This document shows positions 7,302-16,931 of a DNA stretch of 64,000 bases, piece after piece. The stretch's first letter is position 1. Each line of letters opens with the position of its first letter. The DNA is from Geodermatophilus sp. TF02-6. GTDB lineage: Bacteria > Actinomycetota > Actinomycetes > Mycobacteriales > Geodermatophilaceae. The translations under genes were made by a program, and so were the position numbers. The stretch lies in assembly GCF_003319115.1 (NCBI RefSeq), contig NZ_QOHF01000003.1, positions 62,001-126,000 on the forward strand. Reading direction: 5' to 3'. Under the pieces are notes generated by a model. The model searched no databases, was not told where the DNA came from, and was given only the letters and a program-made list of their open reading frames with translations.

Positions 7302-9650
7302 ATGGCGGTGCGAGAGGCGCGGACCGGGGCGGTCCTGGAGGCGACGCTGGAGCGGATCACGTTCGCCAACACCCAGACCGGCTACACCGTGGCCCGGGTG
7401 GACACCGGGCGGGGCGGTGACCTGGTCACCGTGGTGGGGTCGCTGCTGGGCGCGCAACCGGGGGAGACGCTGCGGCTGCGGGGCCGGTGGGGAGCGCACC
7501 CGCAGTACGGCCGGCAGTTCCAGGTCGAGGACTACACCACCGTGCTGCCGGCCACGGTGCAGGGCATCCGCCGCTACCTGGGCTCGGGCCTGGTCAAGGG
7601 GATCGGCCCGCGGCTGGCCGAGCGGATCGTCGACCACTTCGGCACCGACGCGCTGCGGGTCATCGAGGAACAACCCGGACGGCTGGCCGAGGTGCCGAAC
7701 CTGGGCCCCAAGCGGACGCGGCTGATCACCGCGGCCTGGGAGGAGCAGAAGGCCATCAAGGAGGTGATGGTCTTCCTGCAGGGGGTGGGGGTCTCCACCT
7801 CGCTGGCCGTGCGGATCTACAAGCAGTACGGCGACGCCTCGATCGGCGTGGTCCGCAACGAGCCCTACCGGCTGGCCGCCGAGGTGTGGGGCATCGGGTT
7901 CCGGACCGCGGACACCATCGCGGCCGCGGTGGGCATCCGGCACGACAGCCCGCAGCGGATCGAGGCGGGGCTGCAGTTCGTGCTGTCCGAGGCGACCGAG
8001 CAGGGCCACTGCTTCCTGCCCGAACCGGAGCTGGTGACGCGGGCGGTCGAGATCCTGCAGGTCCCGGCCGGCCTGGTGGTCCCGTGTCTGGCCGTCCTGG
8101 TCGCCGAGCAGGGCTTGATCCGCGACGAGCTGCCCGGCCGGGACGCCGGAGCCGGGACGGTGGCGGTCTACCTGGTGCCGTTCCACCGGGCGGAGGTCTC
8201 CCTGGCCGCCGGGCTGAAGCGGCTCGCGACCGCCGAGGCCGACCGGATGCCGGCCTTCGCCGCCGCCGCCGGCGTGGACTGGGACGCCGCGCTGACCTGG
8301 CTGCACCGGCGCACCGGCGTGGAGCTGGCGGCCGGGCAGCAGGCGGCGGTGCGCCTGGCGCTGACCGAGAAGGTCGCCGTCCTCACCGGGGGCCCCGGCT
8401 GCGGCAAGAGCTTCACGGTGCGCTCCATCGTCACCCTGGCCGCGGCCAAGGGCGCGCGGATCGTGCTGGCCGCACCGACCGGTCGAGCGGCCAGACGGCT
8501 GACCGAGCTGACCGGGGTCCAGGCGGTAACCGTGCACCGGCTGCTGGAGCTTCGCCCCGGCGGGGACGCCGCCTTCGACCGGGACCGGCCGCTGGAGGCG
8601 GACCTGGTCGTGGTCGACGAGTCCTCGATGCTGGACCTGCTGCTGGCCAACAAGCTCGTCAGGGCGATCCCGCCGGGCGCGCACCTGTTGCTGGTCGGCG
8701 ACGTCGACCAGCTGCCCTCGGTCGGCGCCGGCGAGGTGCTGCGCGACCTGCTCGCCGAGGGCACCCCGCTCCCGCACGTGCGCCTGACCGAGGTCTTCCG
8801 GCAGGCCAGCCGCTCCGGGGTGGTGACCAACGCCCACCGGATCAACGCCGGCAGCCACCCCCACGTCCGCGGCCTCGACGACTTCTTCCTCTTCGCCACC
8901 GACGACGCCGAGGAGGCCGCCCGGCTCACCGTGGACGTCGTGGTGCGCCGGATCCCGGCCCGCTTCGGCCTGGACCCCCGCCGCGACGTGCAGGTGCTGA
9001 CCCCGGTGCACCGCGGGCCGGCCGGCGCCGGCGCGCTGAACGCGCTGCTGCAGGACGCGCTCACCCCGGCCGGCCCCGACCGGGCCGAGAAGCGCTTCGG
9101 CGGGCGGGTCTTCCGCGTCGGGGACAAGGTCAGCCAGATCCGCAACGACTACGACAAGGGGTCCAACGGGGTGTTCAACGGCACCCAGGGCGTCGTCACC
9201 GCCATCGACCCAGTCGAGCAGACCCTCACCGTCCGCACCGACGAGGACGAGCACGTCGACTACGACTTCGGCGAGCTCGACGAGCTGGTGCACGCCTACG
9301 CCGTCACCGTCCACCGCTCCCAGGGCAGCGAGTACCCCTGCGTCGTCATCCCGCTGACCACCAGCGCCTGGATGATGCTGCAACGCAACCTGCTCTACAC
9401 CGCGGTCACCCGCGCCAAGCAGCTGGTCGTCCTGGTCGGCTCGCCCAGAGCCCTCGGCCAGGCCGTGCGCGCCACCGGCTCCGGACGCCGGCACACCGCC
9501 CTGGCCCACCGCCTGCGCCGGTCCGCGCGTCCGGGGCCGGCCGACCCGCGACGACCGGCGCACGACCCGGCGGGACCCCCGGAGCCCGATCGCCGGGCCC
9601 GGGGCGGCTCCCGACCCGCTCTCCCGCAGGCTGCCCCTGGTCAGCGGTGA
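7302..9650 (+). CDS. recD2: RecD2-type ATP-dependent DNA helicase
   Basis: A 782-residue helicase of superfamily 1. The order is an N-terminal RecD2 domain, a helix-hairpin-helix region (about residues 85-230, [14 protein letters not shown] and [12 protein letters not shown]), Walker A GGPGCGKS (about 362), Walker [11 protein letters not shown] (about 436), and the C-terminal motifs [12 protein letters not shown] and YTAVTRAKQ. No recB or recC is nearby, consistent with the stand-alone RecD2 class that unwinds 5' to 3'. ATG 7302, preceded by GAGGGG, fits better than GTG 7278. The Arg/Pro-rich tail (last 40 residues) looks non-conserved. Confidence 0.93.
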   Translation: MAVREARTGAVLEATLERITFANTQTGYTVARVDTGRGGDLVTVVGSLLGAQPGETLRLRGRWGAHPQYGRQFQVEDYTTVLPATVQGIRRYLGSGLVKGIGPRLAERIVDHFGTDALRVIEEQPGRLAEVPNLGPKRTRLITAAWEEQKAIKEVMVFLQGVGVSTSLAVRIYKQYGDASIGVVRNEPYRLAAEVWGIGFRTADTIAAAVGIRHDSPQRIEAGLQFVLSEATEQGHCFLPEPELVTRAVEILQVPAGLVVPCLAVLVAEQGLIRDELPGRDAGAGTVAVYLVPFHRAEVSLAAGLKRLATAEADRMPAFAAAAGVDWDAALTWLHRRTGVELAAGQQAAVRLALTEKVAVLTGGPGCGKSFTVRSIVTLAAAKGARIVLAAPTGRAARRLTELTGVQAVTVHRLLELRPGGDAAFDRDRPLEADLVVVDESSMLDLLLANKLVRAIPPGAHLLLVGDVDQLPSVGAGEVLRDLLAEGTPLPHVRLTEVFRQASRSGVVTNAHRINAGSHPHVRGLDDFFLFATDDAEEAARLTVDVVVRRIPARFGLDPRRDVQVLTPVHRGPAGAGALNALLQDALTPAGPDRAEKRFGGRVFRVGDKVSQIRNDYDKGSNGVFNGTQGVVTAIDPVEQTLTVRTDEDEHVDYDFGELDELVHAYAVTVHRSQGSEYPCVVIPLTTSAWMMLQRNLLYTAVTRAKQLVVLVGSPRALGQAVRATGSGRRHTALAHRLRRSARPGPADPRRPAHDPAGPPEPDRRARGGSRPALPQAAPGQR

Positions 9651-9735
9651 GCCGCTGGAGCGGGTCGCGGCGGGATCGGGGGATCGGTCGAGCGGGCCCG
9701 GGGAGCCGTCGGCCGCCGGGCCCGGGTCCTGCGGG

Positions 9736-11586
9736 TCACGGGCTCCTCGTCGCCAGGGTCTCCCGGACGTCGGCACGGTGCGCTGCGGGGGAGACCAGGC
9801 GTGCGCTGCGCCAGCCCCGCAGGGAGCTGAGCACCGCGAGCTCCTCGGCGGCGTGCAGGTCGTCGACGTGCAGGACGCGCTCGCGCAGGCGGCCCGAGTC
9901 GAGCAGGCGGGCACGCTCGACACCCGGGAGGCAGCCGGACGAGGTGGGCGGGGTCCACCACTGCCCGTCGAGGCGGACGGCGAGGGTGGCGATGGTGGTC
10001 TCGGTCAGCTCGCCGCGCTGGTTGACCAAGACCACGTCGTCGGCCTCCGGGTGCCGGAGCGCGCGGGTCAGGTAGACGTCCCGGCGGGTGGTCTTGTGCT
10101 GCAGCCAGGGGCTGGAGGCGTCCACGGGTTCGTCGTCCAGCGCGAGCCGGACGGGCTGCGCGCCGACCGGGGGCAGGCGGTCGAGCTCCACCGTGACGCG
10201 CCCCTCCCGGGAGAGGAGGACGCGGACCCGTGCCGGCTCGGTGCGCCCGGCGACGGCCCGCCGCAGCGATCCGAGCGCGGCGGCGCGGTCGAACCGGAAG
10301 TCGAACCAGTCGGCCGAGTCGGCCATCCGCGCCAGGTGACGGTCGAGGTGGCGCAGGCCCTCGGCCGGGACGTACGCCAGCGTCTCCACCAGCTCGTGCT
10401 CGTCGACCTCGTGGGCGAGGACGGCCGCCTTGGCGTGCAGCTCGGCCCGTTCCCGCGCGGGGTCCGAACCCCAGGTGATCCCGCCGCCCGCTCCGTACAC
10501 GGCCTCGTACCCGGCCTCGTACCCGGCCTCGTACCCGGCCTCGCCCGACGCGCGGTCGAGGACGACGGTCCGGATCGCGACGTTGAACCGGGCCCGGAAC
10601 GGGGCGGACGGCGGCGCGACGAGCCCGACCGCGCCGCAGTAGACGCCGCGCGGTGTGGGTTCGAGGTCCCGGATCAGCTGCATGGTGCGCTGCTTGGGAG
10701 CGCCGGTGACCGAGCCGCACGGGAAGAGGGCGCCGAACAGCTCCAGCAACCCCACGTCGGGGCGGACGCGCCCGCTGACCTGCGAGGTCATCTGCCAGAC
10801 GGTCGGGTAGCGCTCGAGCGCGAAGAGCTCGTCCACGGTCACGCTGCCGACCTCGGCGACCCGGCCGAGGTCGTTGCGCAGCAGGTCGACGATCATGAGG
10901 TTCTCGGCCTGCTCCTTGCTGCTGGAGCGCAGCCGGCGGGCGGCCTGCCGGTCCTCCGCCGTCGTCCGCCCTCGGGGGGCGGTGCCCTTCATCGGGCGCG
11001 TGCGCACGACGTCGCCCACCCACTCGAAGAACAGCTCCGGGCTGGCGCTGGCGACGACGTGACGGCCGAGGTCGAGGTAGGCGTTGCAGCTGCCGCGCTG
11101 GGCGAGGACCAGGCGGGTGTAGAGGCCTGCGGGATCGCCGGTGACCGAGGAGCGGAGCCGGTCGGTGAGGTTGCACTGATAGGTCTCCCCGGCGGCGATG
11201 TGCTCGCGGACGCTCGCCACGGCGTGGGCGTGCTCGGCCGCCGTCCAGTCCGGGCGCCACGGGGACACCCGCACGCCCGGCCCGGCCGGACCCGCCACGG
11301 GGTCGACGCGGGCCGGCTCGCGGCACAGCCCGAACCACACCAGCGGCGGCTGCCCCGGGGTCCACTCTCCCGGCAGCCGGGGGTCGAGGCCGCTGGCCGC
11401 CTCGTAGGAGACGAACCCGAAGGCCCAGCTGCCCGCCGCCGTGGCGTCGTGCACCTCCTGCAGGACGCCGGCGACCTCCTGCGGCCGCGTCGTCGTGAGG
11501 ACGCGGTGCGGCGGCGGGCAGAGCAGGGCCTCGCCGCTGCGCAGGTCGTCGAACCGGGCCCACGGCCCGGCCGGGGACGGGTCCAT
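9736..11586 (-). CDS. pabB-pabC: Fused aminodeoxychorismate synthase component I / 4-amino-4-deoxychorismate lyase
   Basis: A 616-residue bifunctional enzyme for p-aminobenzoate synthesis. Residues 1 to about 390 are the chorismate-binding domain ([26 protein letters not shown]-like [20 protein letters not shown]-like [11 protein letters not shown]). Residues about 400-616 are the aminodeoxychorismate lyase part ([22 protein letters not shown]). The ATG overlaps the folD stop (TGATG), so it is coupled to folate genes. An in-frame 12 bp tandem repeat adds GYEA units just before the conserved GGGITW motif of the synthase domain, which is odd for so conserved a region. Confidence 0.9.
   Translation of the reverse strand: MDPSPAGPWARFDDLRSGEALLCPPPHRVLTTTRPQEVAGVLQEVHDATAAGSWAFGFVSYEAASGLDPRLPGEWTPGQPPLVWFGLCREPARVDPVAGPAGPGVRVSPWRPDWTAAEHAHAVASVREHIAAGETYQCNLTDRLRSSVTGDPAGLYTRLVLAQRGSCNAYLDLGRHVVASASPELFFEWVGDVVRTRPMKGTAPRGRTTAEDRQAARRLRSSSKEQAENLMIVDLLRNDLGRVAEVGSVTVDELFALERYPTVWQMTSQVSGRVRPDVGLLELFGALFPCGSVTGAPKQRTMQLIRDLEPTPRGVYCGAVGLVAPPSAPFRARFNVAIRTVVLDRASGEAGYEAGYEAGYEAVYGAGGGITWGSDPARERAELHAKAAVLAHEVDEHELVETLAYVPAEGLRHLDRHLARMADSADWFDFRFDRAAALGSLRRAVAGRTEPARVRVLLSREGRVTVELDRLPPVGAQPVRLALDDEPVDASSPWLQHKTTRRDVYLTRALRHPEADDVVLVNQRGELTETTIATLAVRLDGQWWTPPTSSGCLPGVERARLLDSGRLRERVLHVDDLHAAEELAVLSSLRGWRSARLVSPAAHRADVRETLATRSP
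10501..10543 (-). repeat. 12 bp tandem repeat inside pabB
   Basis: Three perfect copies of GGCCTCGTACCC (10501-10536) and a diverged fourth. On the coding strand they encode repeated Gly-Tyr-Glu-Ala in the loop before GGGITW. The unit length keeps the frame. Confidence 0.9.
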
Positions 11587-12446
11587 CAGCCGCCGAGACC
11601 CTGCTGCACCTCCGCCGCGGTGAGCGTGTTGGCCAGCAGCATCGCGATGGTCATGGGTCCCACACCGCCCGGCACCGGGGTGGTCTTCCCGGCGACCTCG
11701 GCGACGGCCGCGGTGTCGACGTCGCCGCGCAGACCGTTCTCGCCCCGGTGGATGCCGACGTCGATGACGGTCGCGCCGGGCTTGACCGCGTCGGCGCCGA
11801 CCAGGCCGGGGATGCCGGCGGCGACCACCAGCACGTCGGCGCGCCGGCAGACCTCGGCGAGGTCCCGCGTGCGGGAGTGGCAGGTGGTCACGGTGGCGTT
11901 GCGCTCGAGGAGCAGCTGGGCCATCGGCTTGCCGACCAGCACGGACCGGCCGACGACGACGGCCTCGGCGCCCTGCAGGGGGACGTCGTACTGGTCGAGC
12001 AGCACCATGACGCCCGACGGGGTGCACGGGCGCAGCCCGGGCCGGCCCTGGGCCAGCAGGCCGGCGTTGAGCGTGGTCAGCCCGTCGACGTCCTTCTCGG
12101 CCGGGATGCGGGCGAGCAGCGCCTCGGCGTCCAGGTCGGCCGGTGTGGGCAGCTGCAGCAGGATGCCGGAGACGGCCGGGTCGGCGGCGAGCTCGTCGAC
12201 GAGCGCTGCGGCCTGCGCCTGGTCGACGTCGGCGGGCAGGTGCCGGTGCAGGTCGGTCATGCCCGCGGCGACGCAGGCGCGGCGCTTGTTGCGGACGTAG
12301 ACCTCCGACGCCGGGTCGTCCCCGATCAGCACCGTGGCCAGCCCGGGAGCCGTCCCGCCGCCGGCGACCAGCTGCTCGACACCCTTCGCCACGTCGGCGC
12401 GCACGTGGCGCGCGACCGCCGTGCCGTCGATCACCTGTGCGGTCAC
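11586..12446 (-). CDS. folD: Methylenetetrahydrofolate dehydrogenase / cyclohydrolase
   Basis: A 286-residue bifunctional FolD, interconverting 5,10-methylene-, methenyl- and 10-formyl-tetrahydrofolate. Conserved motifs are present: the catalytic Tyr/Lys region YVRNKRRAC, QLPTPADLD, CTPSGVMVLL, VVGRSVLVGKP, and PVPGGVGPMTIAML at the C-terminus. It lies 100 nt downstream of the MTHFR-like gene and overlaps pabB-pabC. Together with MTHFR it can carry a methyl group from 5-methyl-THF to 10-formyl-THF, which matters if the O-demethylases at 19-22 kb feed methyl groups into folate. Confidence 0.95.
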   Translation of the reverse strand: MTAQVIDGTAVARHVRADVAKGVEQLVAGGGTAPGLATVLIGDDPASEVYVRNKRRACVAAGMTDLHRHLPADVDQAQAAALVDELAADPAVSGILLQLPTPADLDAEALLARIPAEKDVDGLTTLNAGLLAQGRPGLRPCTPSGVMVLLDQYDVPLQGAEAVVVGRSVLVGKPMAQLLLERNATVTTCHSRTRDLAEVCRRADVLVVAAGIPGLVGADAVKPGATVIDVGIHRGENGLRGDVDTAAVAEVAGKTTPVPGGVGPMTIAMLLANTLTAAEVQQGLGG

Positions 12447-12546
12447 CGGATGCTCCTCAGAAGACGATCGTGGTGTTGGCGTGCCGGGCGACGCGGTCCT
12501 CGAGGTGCCACTGCACCGGTCGGTCTCCGCTGGGCGAGGCCGAGCG

Positions 12547-13410
12547 TCAGGCCAGGCCCTGCAGCGTCCGCCTCCGCCAGGCCTCGGTCGGCCCCAGGTC
12601 GTTGAAGGTGAACACGTGGAAGCCCTCGATGCCGTTGTCGGGCTTGCCGATGTGCGGGGCCAGGCCCTTGATGATCTTGTCGGGACTGTAGCCGCCGGGC
12701 ACGAAGAACCGCCAGAACATGCTCTGCTGCTTCTTGAGGAACTTGGCCGACTCGCCGACGCCCAGGCCGCCGGAGACCCGCAGCAGCTTCTGCCGGTGCA
12801 CCGCCCCGGGCACGCCGACGTGCACCGGCAGGTCGATCCCGTGGCGCTTGAGCTCTCGCGCCCAGGCCAGGATCACCTTCGGGTCGAACACGATCTGGGT
12901 GGTGATGTGGGTGGCCAGGGCCGCCTTCTCCCTCAGCGCCTGGAGCAGCACCTCGTCGTCGACGGCCGGGTGGCCCTCGGGGTGGCCCCCGATCCCGATG
13001 TCGGTGAAGCCGTGGGGGAGCTCGTGCAGCGCGACCAGCAGGTCGTGCGCGTTCTCGAACTCGGTCGGGGTGTCGCTCGGGTCGCCGCCGACGACGAACA
13101 CGTCGGTGACGCCGGCCTCGCGGCAGCGGGCCACGATGTCGGCCAGGTGGGCGCGGTCGCGCACCTGCTGGGCCGACAGGTGCGGCGCGACGGTGTAGCC
13201 GTGGCCGACCAGCCTGACGGTGAGGTCGACGGTCGCGTCCTGGCCCTTGGCCGGAGAGGCGGTGACGGTCAGCCGCACGTCCTTCGGGACGTGCGCCAGA
13301 ACGGCCTCCTCGGTCTTCTTGAAGGGGATCACCTCGTAGCCGAGGGTCGCGAAGACCTTCTTCAACGAGGCTCGGGCCGCAGGTTCGCGGACGGTGATGG
13401 CGCGGTTCAC
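12547..13410 (-). CDS. Methylenetetrahydrofolate reductase-like protein, short actinobacterial type
   Basis: A 287-residue protein with a TIM-barrel MTHFR-like pattern (FVVGGDPSDTP, IGIGGHPEGHPAV, ITTQIVFDPKVI, VHVGVPGAVHRQKL). It is clearly diverged from classical MetF in the N-terminal third, where the usual SFEFFPP-type start is replaced by GYEVIPFKKTEEAV. GTG 13410 is preceded by GGAGAGAAGG. Known family chemistry is 5,10-methylene-THF to 5-methyl-THF. The reverse direction would be needed to oxidise methyl groups released by LigM-type demethylases. First gene of MTHFR-folD-pabBC. The divergent upstream gene encodes a histidine kinase. Confidence 0.78.
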   Translation of the reverse strand: MNRAITVREPAARASLKKVFATLGYEVIPFKKTEEAVLAHVPKDVRLTVTASPAKGQDATVDLTVRLVGHGYTVAPHLSAQQVRDRAHLADIVARCREAGVTDVFVVGGDPSDTPTEFENAHDLLVALHELPHGFTDIGIGGHPEGHPAVDDEVLLQALREKAALATHITTQIVFDPKVILAWARELKRHGIDLPVHVGVPGAVHRQKLLRVSGGLGVGESAKFLKKQQSMFWRFFVPGGYSPDKIIKGLAPHIGKPDNGIEGFHVFTFNDLGPTEAWRRRTLQGLA

Positions 13411-13965
13411 GCAGGTCGCCTTCTCTCCGTGGGGCAGCTCGACGGCCGTGGTCCGTCCCTCCGGCCGGGGAGCGAGGACCAGGGACGCCGATCGAGGACG
13501 GGGCGGCCCTCCGGTGCGTCCGGGCCGCGCGTCGACGTCCCGGGGAGGCCGGGGTCGTGCCAGGTGTACACCGCCCGGGCGACGGACGCCATCGACCACC
13601 CCTCGCACGTGCCGCCCGCACCGGCTCACGGCGGACGGGTTGCCATGTCGGCCCCTCCATCGTGACCGGCGCCACGTGGTCGTGGGGACGGCGGTGTGGC
13701 GGCACCTGTCCCGCCGGATCGGCCGTCCGCCGTACGTCGATTGACCCGGTGTACGCGACACCCGACGCGCACCACACCGGACGGCGCACCGTCGCCCCGA
13801 CGACCTCCCCGGCGGCGGCCGGCCGGTCGTACCGGTCCGGCAGGGATGTCAACATCGACGTCAGCGGGATCGACCACAGCGGGTGGGTACCGGAGCAGTC
13901 GTCGAGCGCGCCGCCAGGCCGCCCGGAGTGGACAAGGACCGGACGCGTGGACAGGAGGGGTCGGC
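13411..13965. other. 555 bp divergent intergenic region
   Basis: Lies between the MTHFR-like gene and the histidine kinase. No convincing gene on either strand; the open frames here lack ribosome sites and protein-like composition. Promoters for both directions must lie here, but I see no clear -35/-10 pair. Confidence 0.6.
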
Positions 13966-15558
13966 GTGGACCTCGCAGCACGGACCGCCACCGGGAGGTC
14001 TCCGGAGTCGAGCGACTCCTCCGGCGAGGTGGTCGAGCACGCACCGGACGGTCTGGCGGTCATCGACGCCGACGGGCGCTTCCTCGAGGCGAACCCCGCA
14101 GCGGTGCTGCTGTGCGGGCTGGTACCCGGCGCCGTGGCGGGCACCCGCTCCCCGTTCCCCCCGCCGGCCGCGGCGACCACCTCGCGGAGGGCCGGGGACC
14201 AGACGGTCGAGTGGGCGGCGCCGGGGTCCCGGCGCGAGTTCAGCTACGTGCTCCAGGAGGTCCCCGGGCGGGGCAGGTGGGTGGTGTCCTTCCGGGACGT
14301 GACCGTGAGCCGGTTGCAGCAGCGGCGTCTGGCCGCGATCGCCAAGGCCGCGTCGAGCGTGGCCTCGAAGCGGTCCCTCACCGGCACGCTCGAGGCGCTC
14401 GCGCAGGAGGTGGCGCGCACCGACTCGCTGGCCGGCGTGCAGATCCTCACGGCCAACTCCGCAGGCGACCGGCTGCACGTGATGGGCGCCGCCGGCTTCG
14501 GGCGGGCCGCCGACTTCTTCGAGAAGCTCATGGAGTGCCGCGCCCGGGGCGCCCGGCTGCTGATGCTCGAGGCGCTCGACGAGCGCGAGCCGGTCGTGAT
14601 GGCCAACCGGTACGCCGCGGTCATGCAGGACCCGGCCTGGGCGCCGTTGCGCGAGCACCTGCGGCACCCGCGGTGGGACTGGTTCGCCAGCGTGCCGCTC
14701 CTCGCACGCGGGGAGCGGGTCGGCATCCTCAACGCCTTCTTCGCTCCCGGGCAGACCGTGGGGGAGACCGAGCTGGAGTTCCTGCTCGCCATGGCCGAGC
14801 AGGCCGCGATGGCGGTCGACCACGCCTCGCTGCTGGAGCGGGAGCGGGACGTCGCCCGGCGCGAGGAGCGCCAGAAGCTGGCCCGCGACCTGCACGACTC
14901 CGTGGTGCAGCAGGTCTTCTCGATGATGATGCAGGCCAAGTCCCTGGGGGTGCTCGTCCGACGCGGTCTGCCGCCGGCGCCGGAGACGGTGGCGCAGGTG
15001 GCCGACGACCTCAGCAGCACCGCCGAGGACGTCCTCGCCGACCTGCGGGGCATGGTGGTCGAGCTGCGCCCGGGGACCACCGTGCAGCACGGCCTGGCCG
15101 CGGCGCTGCGGTCCCTGCTGGACACCACGGCGGCTCGGACGGGGCTGCAGGTGGAGCTGGACGCCGACGACGCCGGCGGCGAACTGGCCGGCCTCGACGG
15201 CGACCTGCTCGAGGACGTCTACCGCATCGTCGCCGAGGCGGTCCACAACAGCGTCAAGCACGCGGCCGCGGGCAGCCTCTCGGTCCGGCTCGCGATGACC
15301 GCGCACGGCCGCCGCCGGCGGCTGGTCGCCGAGGTGAGCGACGACGGGCGCGGCCTGCACGGGGACGGCGGGGAGGACCGCGCAGGGACGAGCGCGTCCG
15401 GCGGCTTCGGCATGACCGTGATGTGCGAGCGCGCGGCCCGGTGGGGCGGCACCGTGCGGGTGCACGAGGTCCCCACCGGCGGGACGAGGGTGCGCCTCAC
15501 CCTGCCCGTGCCCTCGGCGGTGCCGACGCCCACCACCCACTGGACGGCCACGACGTGA
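13966..15558 (+). CDS. PAS/GAF sensor histidine kinase, NarL-system type
   Basis: A 530-residue soluble kinase with no transmembrane span. An N-terminal PAS-like segment (about 20-120, DGLAVIDADGRFLEANPAA) is followed by a GAF domain (about 135-295), a HisKA_3 dimerisation region with the phosphorylatable His310 in LARDLHDSVVQQVF, and a HATPase domain (VHNSVKHA, VSDDGRG, GFGMTVM). GTG 13966 follows AGGAGGGG by 5 nt. It overlaps the response regulator by 4 nt. The signal is unknown; position between folate and aromatic operons permits, but does not prove, a role in regulating them. Confidence 0.9.
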   Translation: MDLAARTATGRSPESSDSSGEVVEHAPDGLAVIDADGRFLEANPAAVLLCGLVPGAVAGTRSPFPPPAAATTSRRAGDQTVEWAAPGSRREFSYVLQEVPGRGRWVVSFRDVTVSRLQQRRLAAIAKAASSVASKRSLTGTLEALAQEVARTDSLAGVQILTANSAGDRLHVMGAAGFGRAADFFEKLMECRARGARLLMLEALDEREPVVMANRYAAVMQDPAWAPLREHLRHPRWDWFASVPLLARGERVGILNAFFAPGQTVGETELEFLLAMAEQAAMAVDHASLLERERDVARREERQKLARDLHDSVVQQVFSMMMQAKSLGVLVRRGLPPAPETVAQVADDLSSTAEDVLADLRGMVVELRPGTTVQHGLAAALRSLLDTTAARTGLQVELDADDAGGELAGLDGDLLEDVYRIVAEAVHNSVKHAAAGSLSVRLAMTAHGRRRRLVAEVSDDGRGLHGDGGEDRAGTSASGGFGMTVMCERAARWGGTVRVHEVPTGGTRVRLTLPVPSAVPTPTTHWTATT

Positions 15559-16217
15559 CCGCGCCGAGCCTGATCCGGGTCCTGGTCGTGGACGACCACG
15601 CGGTCGTCCGCCGGGGCGTGGTCGCCTACCTCGAGGCCCTCGAGGACGTCGCGGTGGCCGGTGAGGCCGGCAACGGCCGTGAGGCGCTGGACCACCTCGC
15701 CCGGGCGGCCGCGCACGGCGAGCTCCCGGACGTCGTCCTGATGGACCTGCAGATGCCGGAGGTGGACGGCGTGACGGCGACCGGTGAGATCGTGCGCCGC
15801 TTCCCCGGGGTCAAGGTGGTGATCCTGACCAGCTTCGGGGAGACCGAGCGCGTCCACGCGGCGCTGGAGGGGGGCGCGTCCGGGTACCTGCTCAAGGACG
15901 CCGGCCCCGCGGAGGTCGACGCCGCGCTGCGGGCAGCCGTCCAGGACGAGGTCTTCCTGGACGCCGCCGTGACGCGCAGGCTCACCCAGGAGATGCGCGC
16001 TCCGCGCACGGGGCTCGGGGTGCTCACCGCCCGGGAGAAGGAGGTGCTCGTCCTGGTCGCGGAGGGCAGGTCCAACAAGGACATCGCCGAGCACCTGGTC
16101 ATCAGCGAACGCACCGCCCGGACCCACGTCAGCCACCTGCTGAGCAAGATGGGGCTGACCTCCCGGACGCAGGCGGCGCTGCTCGCCGTCAAGGAGGGGC
16201 TGGTCCAGCCCCGCTGA
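15555..16217 (+). CDS. NarL/LuxR family response regulator
   Basis: A 220-residue regulator. The receiver domain (1-125) has acidic pocket VVDDH, phospho-acceptor Asp64 in VLMDLQMP, and Lys in LLKDAG. The C-terminal LuxR-type HTH (about 155-215) reads LTAREKEVLVLVAEGRSNKDIA and RTARTHVSHLLSKMGL. GTG 15555 overlaps the kinase stop, making a cognate pair. A 12 bp tandem repeat starts 3 nt after the stop. Confidence 0.93.
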   Translation: MTAPSLIRVLVVDDHAVVRRGVVAYLEALEDVAVAGEAGNGREALDHLARAAAHGELPDVVLMDLQMPEVDGVTATGEIVRRFPGVKVVILTSFGETERVHAALEGGASGYLLKDAGPAEVDAALRAAVQDEVFLDAAVTRRLTQEMRAPRTGLGVLTAREKEVLVLVAEGRSNKDIAEHLVISERTARTHVSHLLSKMGLTSRTQAALLAVKEGLVQPR

Positions 16218-16220
16218 CCG

Positions 16221-16256
16221 CAGGCTGCGACACAGGCTGCGACACAGGCTGCGACA
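16221..16256 (+). repeat. 12 bp tandem repeat, three perfect copies
   Basis: CAGGCTGCGACA repeated three times directly after the response-regulator stop, noncoding. Each unit contains TGCGACA, so an operator array is possible but unsupported. Confidence 0.9.
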
Positions 16257-16399
16257 TCCGTCGCGTCCGCGGCGCGACAGCCACGGCCCCCACGTCGGTC
16301 AACCGCGCGATCCGTCTGCCCACCCCGCCTCCTACCGTCACAGGCAGCCGGGATCGGCTCTCCCCGCGCCGCCCGACCGCTCGCCGGAGGGAGGACCGC

Positions 16400-16699
16400 G
16401 TGACCGCCGCCTCCGGGTCAGCCGTGGATCCCGCTCCTCTCCAGGTCGTCTGCGCCGCAGCCGGGATCGACCTGGTCGTCCCGCCGGGCACCTCGATCCT
16501 CGACGCCGTGCGCGACGCCGGGCTCCCGGTCACGGCTGCGTGCACCGGAGCCTGTTGCGGCTCCTGCGAGACACGGGTCCTGGAGGGGGAACCGGAGCAC
16601 CGCGACGCCGTCCTGACCGCCGAGGAGCGGGCCTTCGGGGACACGATGATGATCTGCGTGTCCGGTGCCCGCAGCGGTCGGCTGGTGCTCGACCTGTGA
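16400..16699 (+). CDS. Stand-alone plant-type [2Fe-2S] ferredoxin
   Basis: A 99-residue ferredoxin domain like the C-terminal module of phthalate-dioxygenase-type reductases. Cluster ligands are Cys48-x4-Cys53-x2-Cys56-x29-Cys86; the ending ICVSGARSGRLVLDL is typical of that module. GTG 16400 follows GGAGGGAGGACC. No reductase flavin domain and no Rieske oxygenase are visible next to it. The next genes in the same direction are the ring-cleavage operon, 232 bp away. Electron donor and acceptor are unknown. It might be the remnant or detached module of an oxygenase system. Confidence 0.85.
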   Translation: MTAASGSAVDPAPLQVVCAAAGIDLVVPPGTSILDAVRDAGLPVTAACTGACCGSCETRVLEGEPEHRDAVLTAEERAFGDTMMICVSGARSGRLVLDL

Positions 16700-16931
16700 C
16701 CGGGCGGGTCGTCACCCCGCCCTCGCCTGAGCGGGGCCGGCAGCCACGACGGATGACGTAGGCGGGCCGGGTGGCGGCGGCGGCCCCGGCGGTGACATCG
16801 GGCCGATCCGCGACGTCGCCGTCCTGCCTACCGTGGACCGTGGCAGCGGACGTCGGCACGACCGTCGTCGTGCCGGATCCTTCGGAGGAGGCGGCGCCCG
16901 TGAGGTCCCCGGTGGCGGAGCGCGTGCCGGC

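Noticed and set aside
7068-9923. Long minus-strand open frame extending upstream of ssb to over 1100 codons
   Set aside because: It runs antisense to recD2, whose translation has full helicase motifs. Only the last 166 codons are SSB, with their own ATG and ribosome site.
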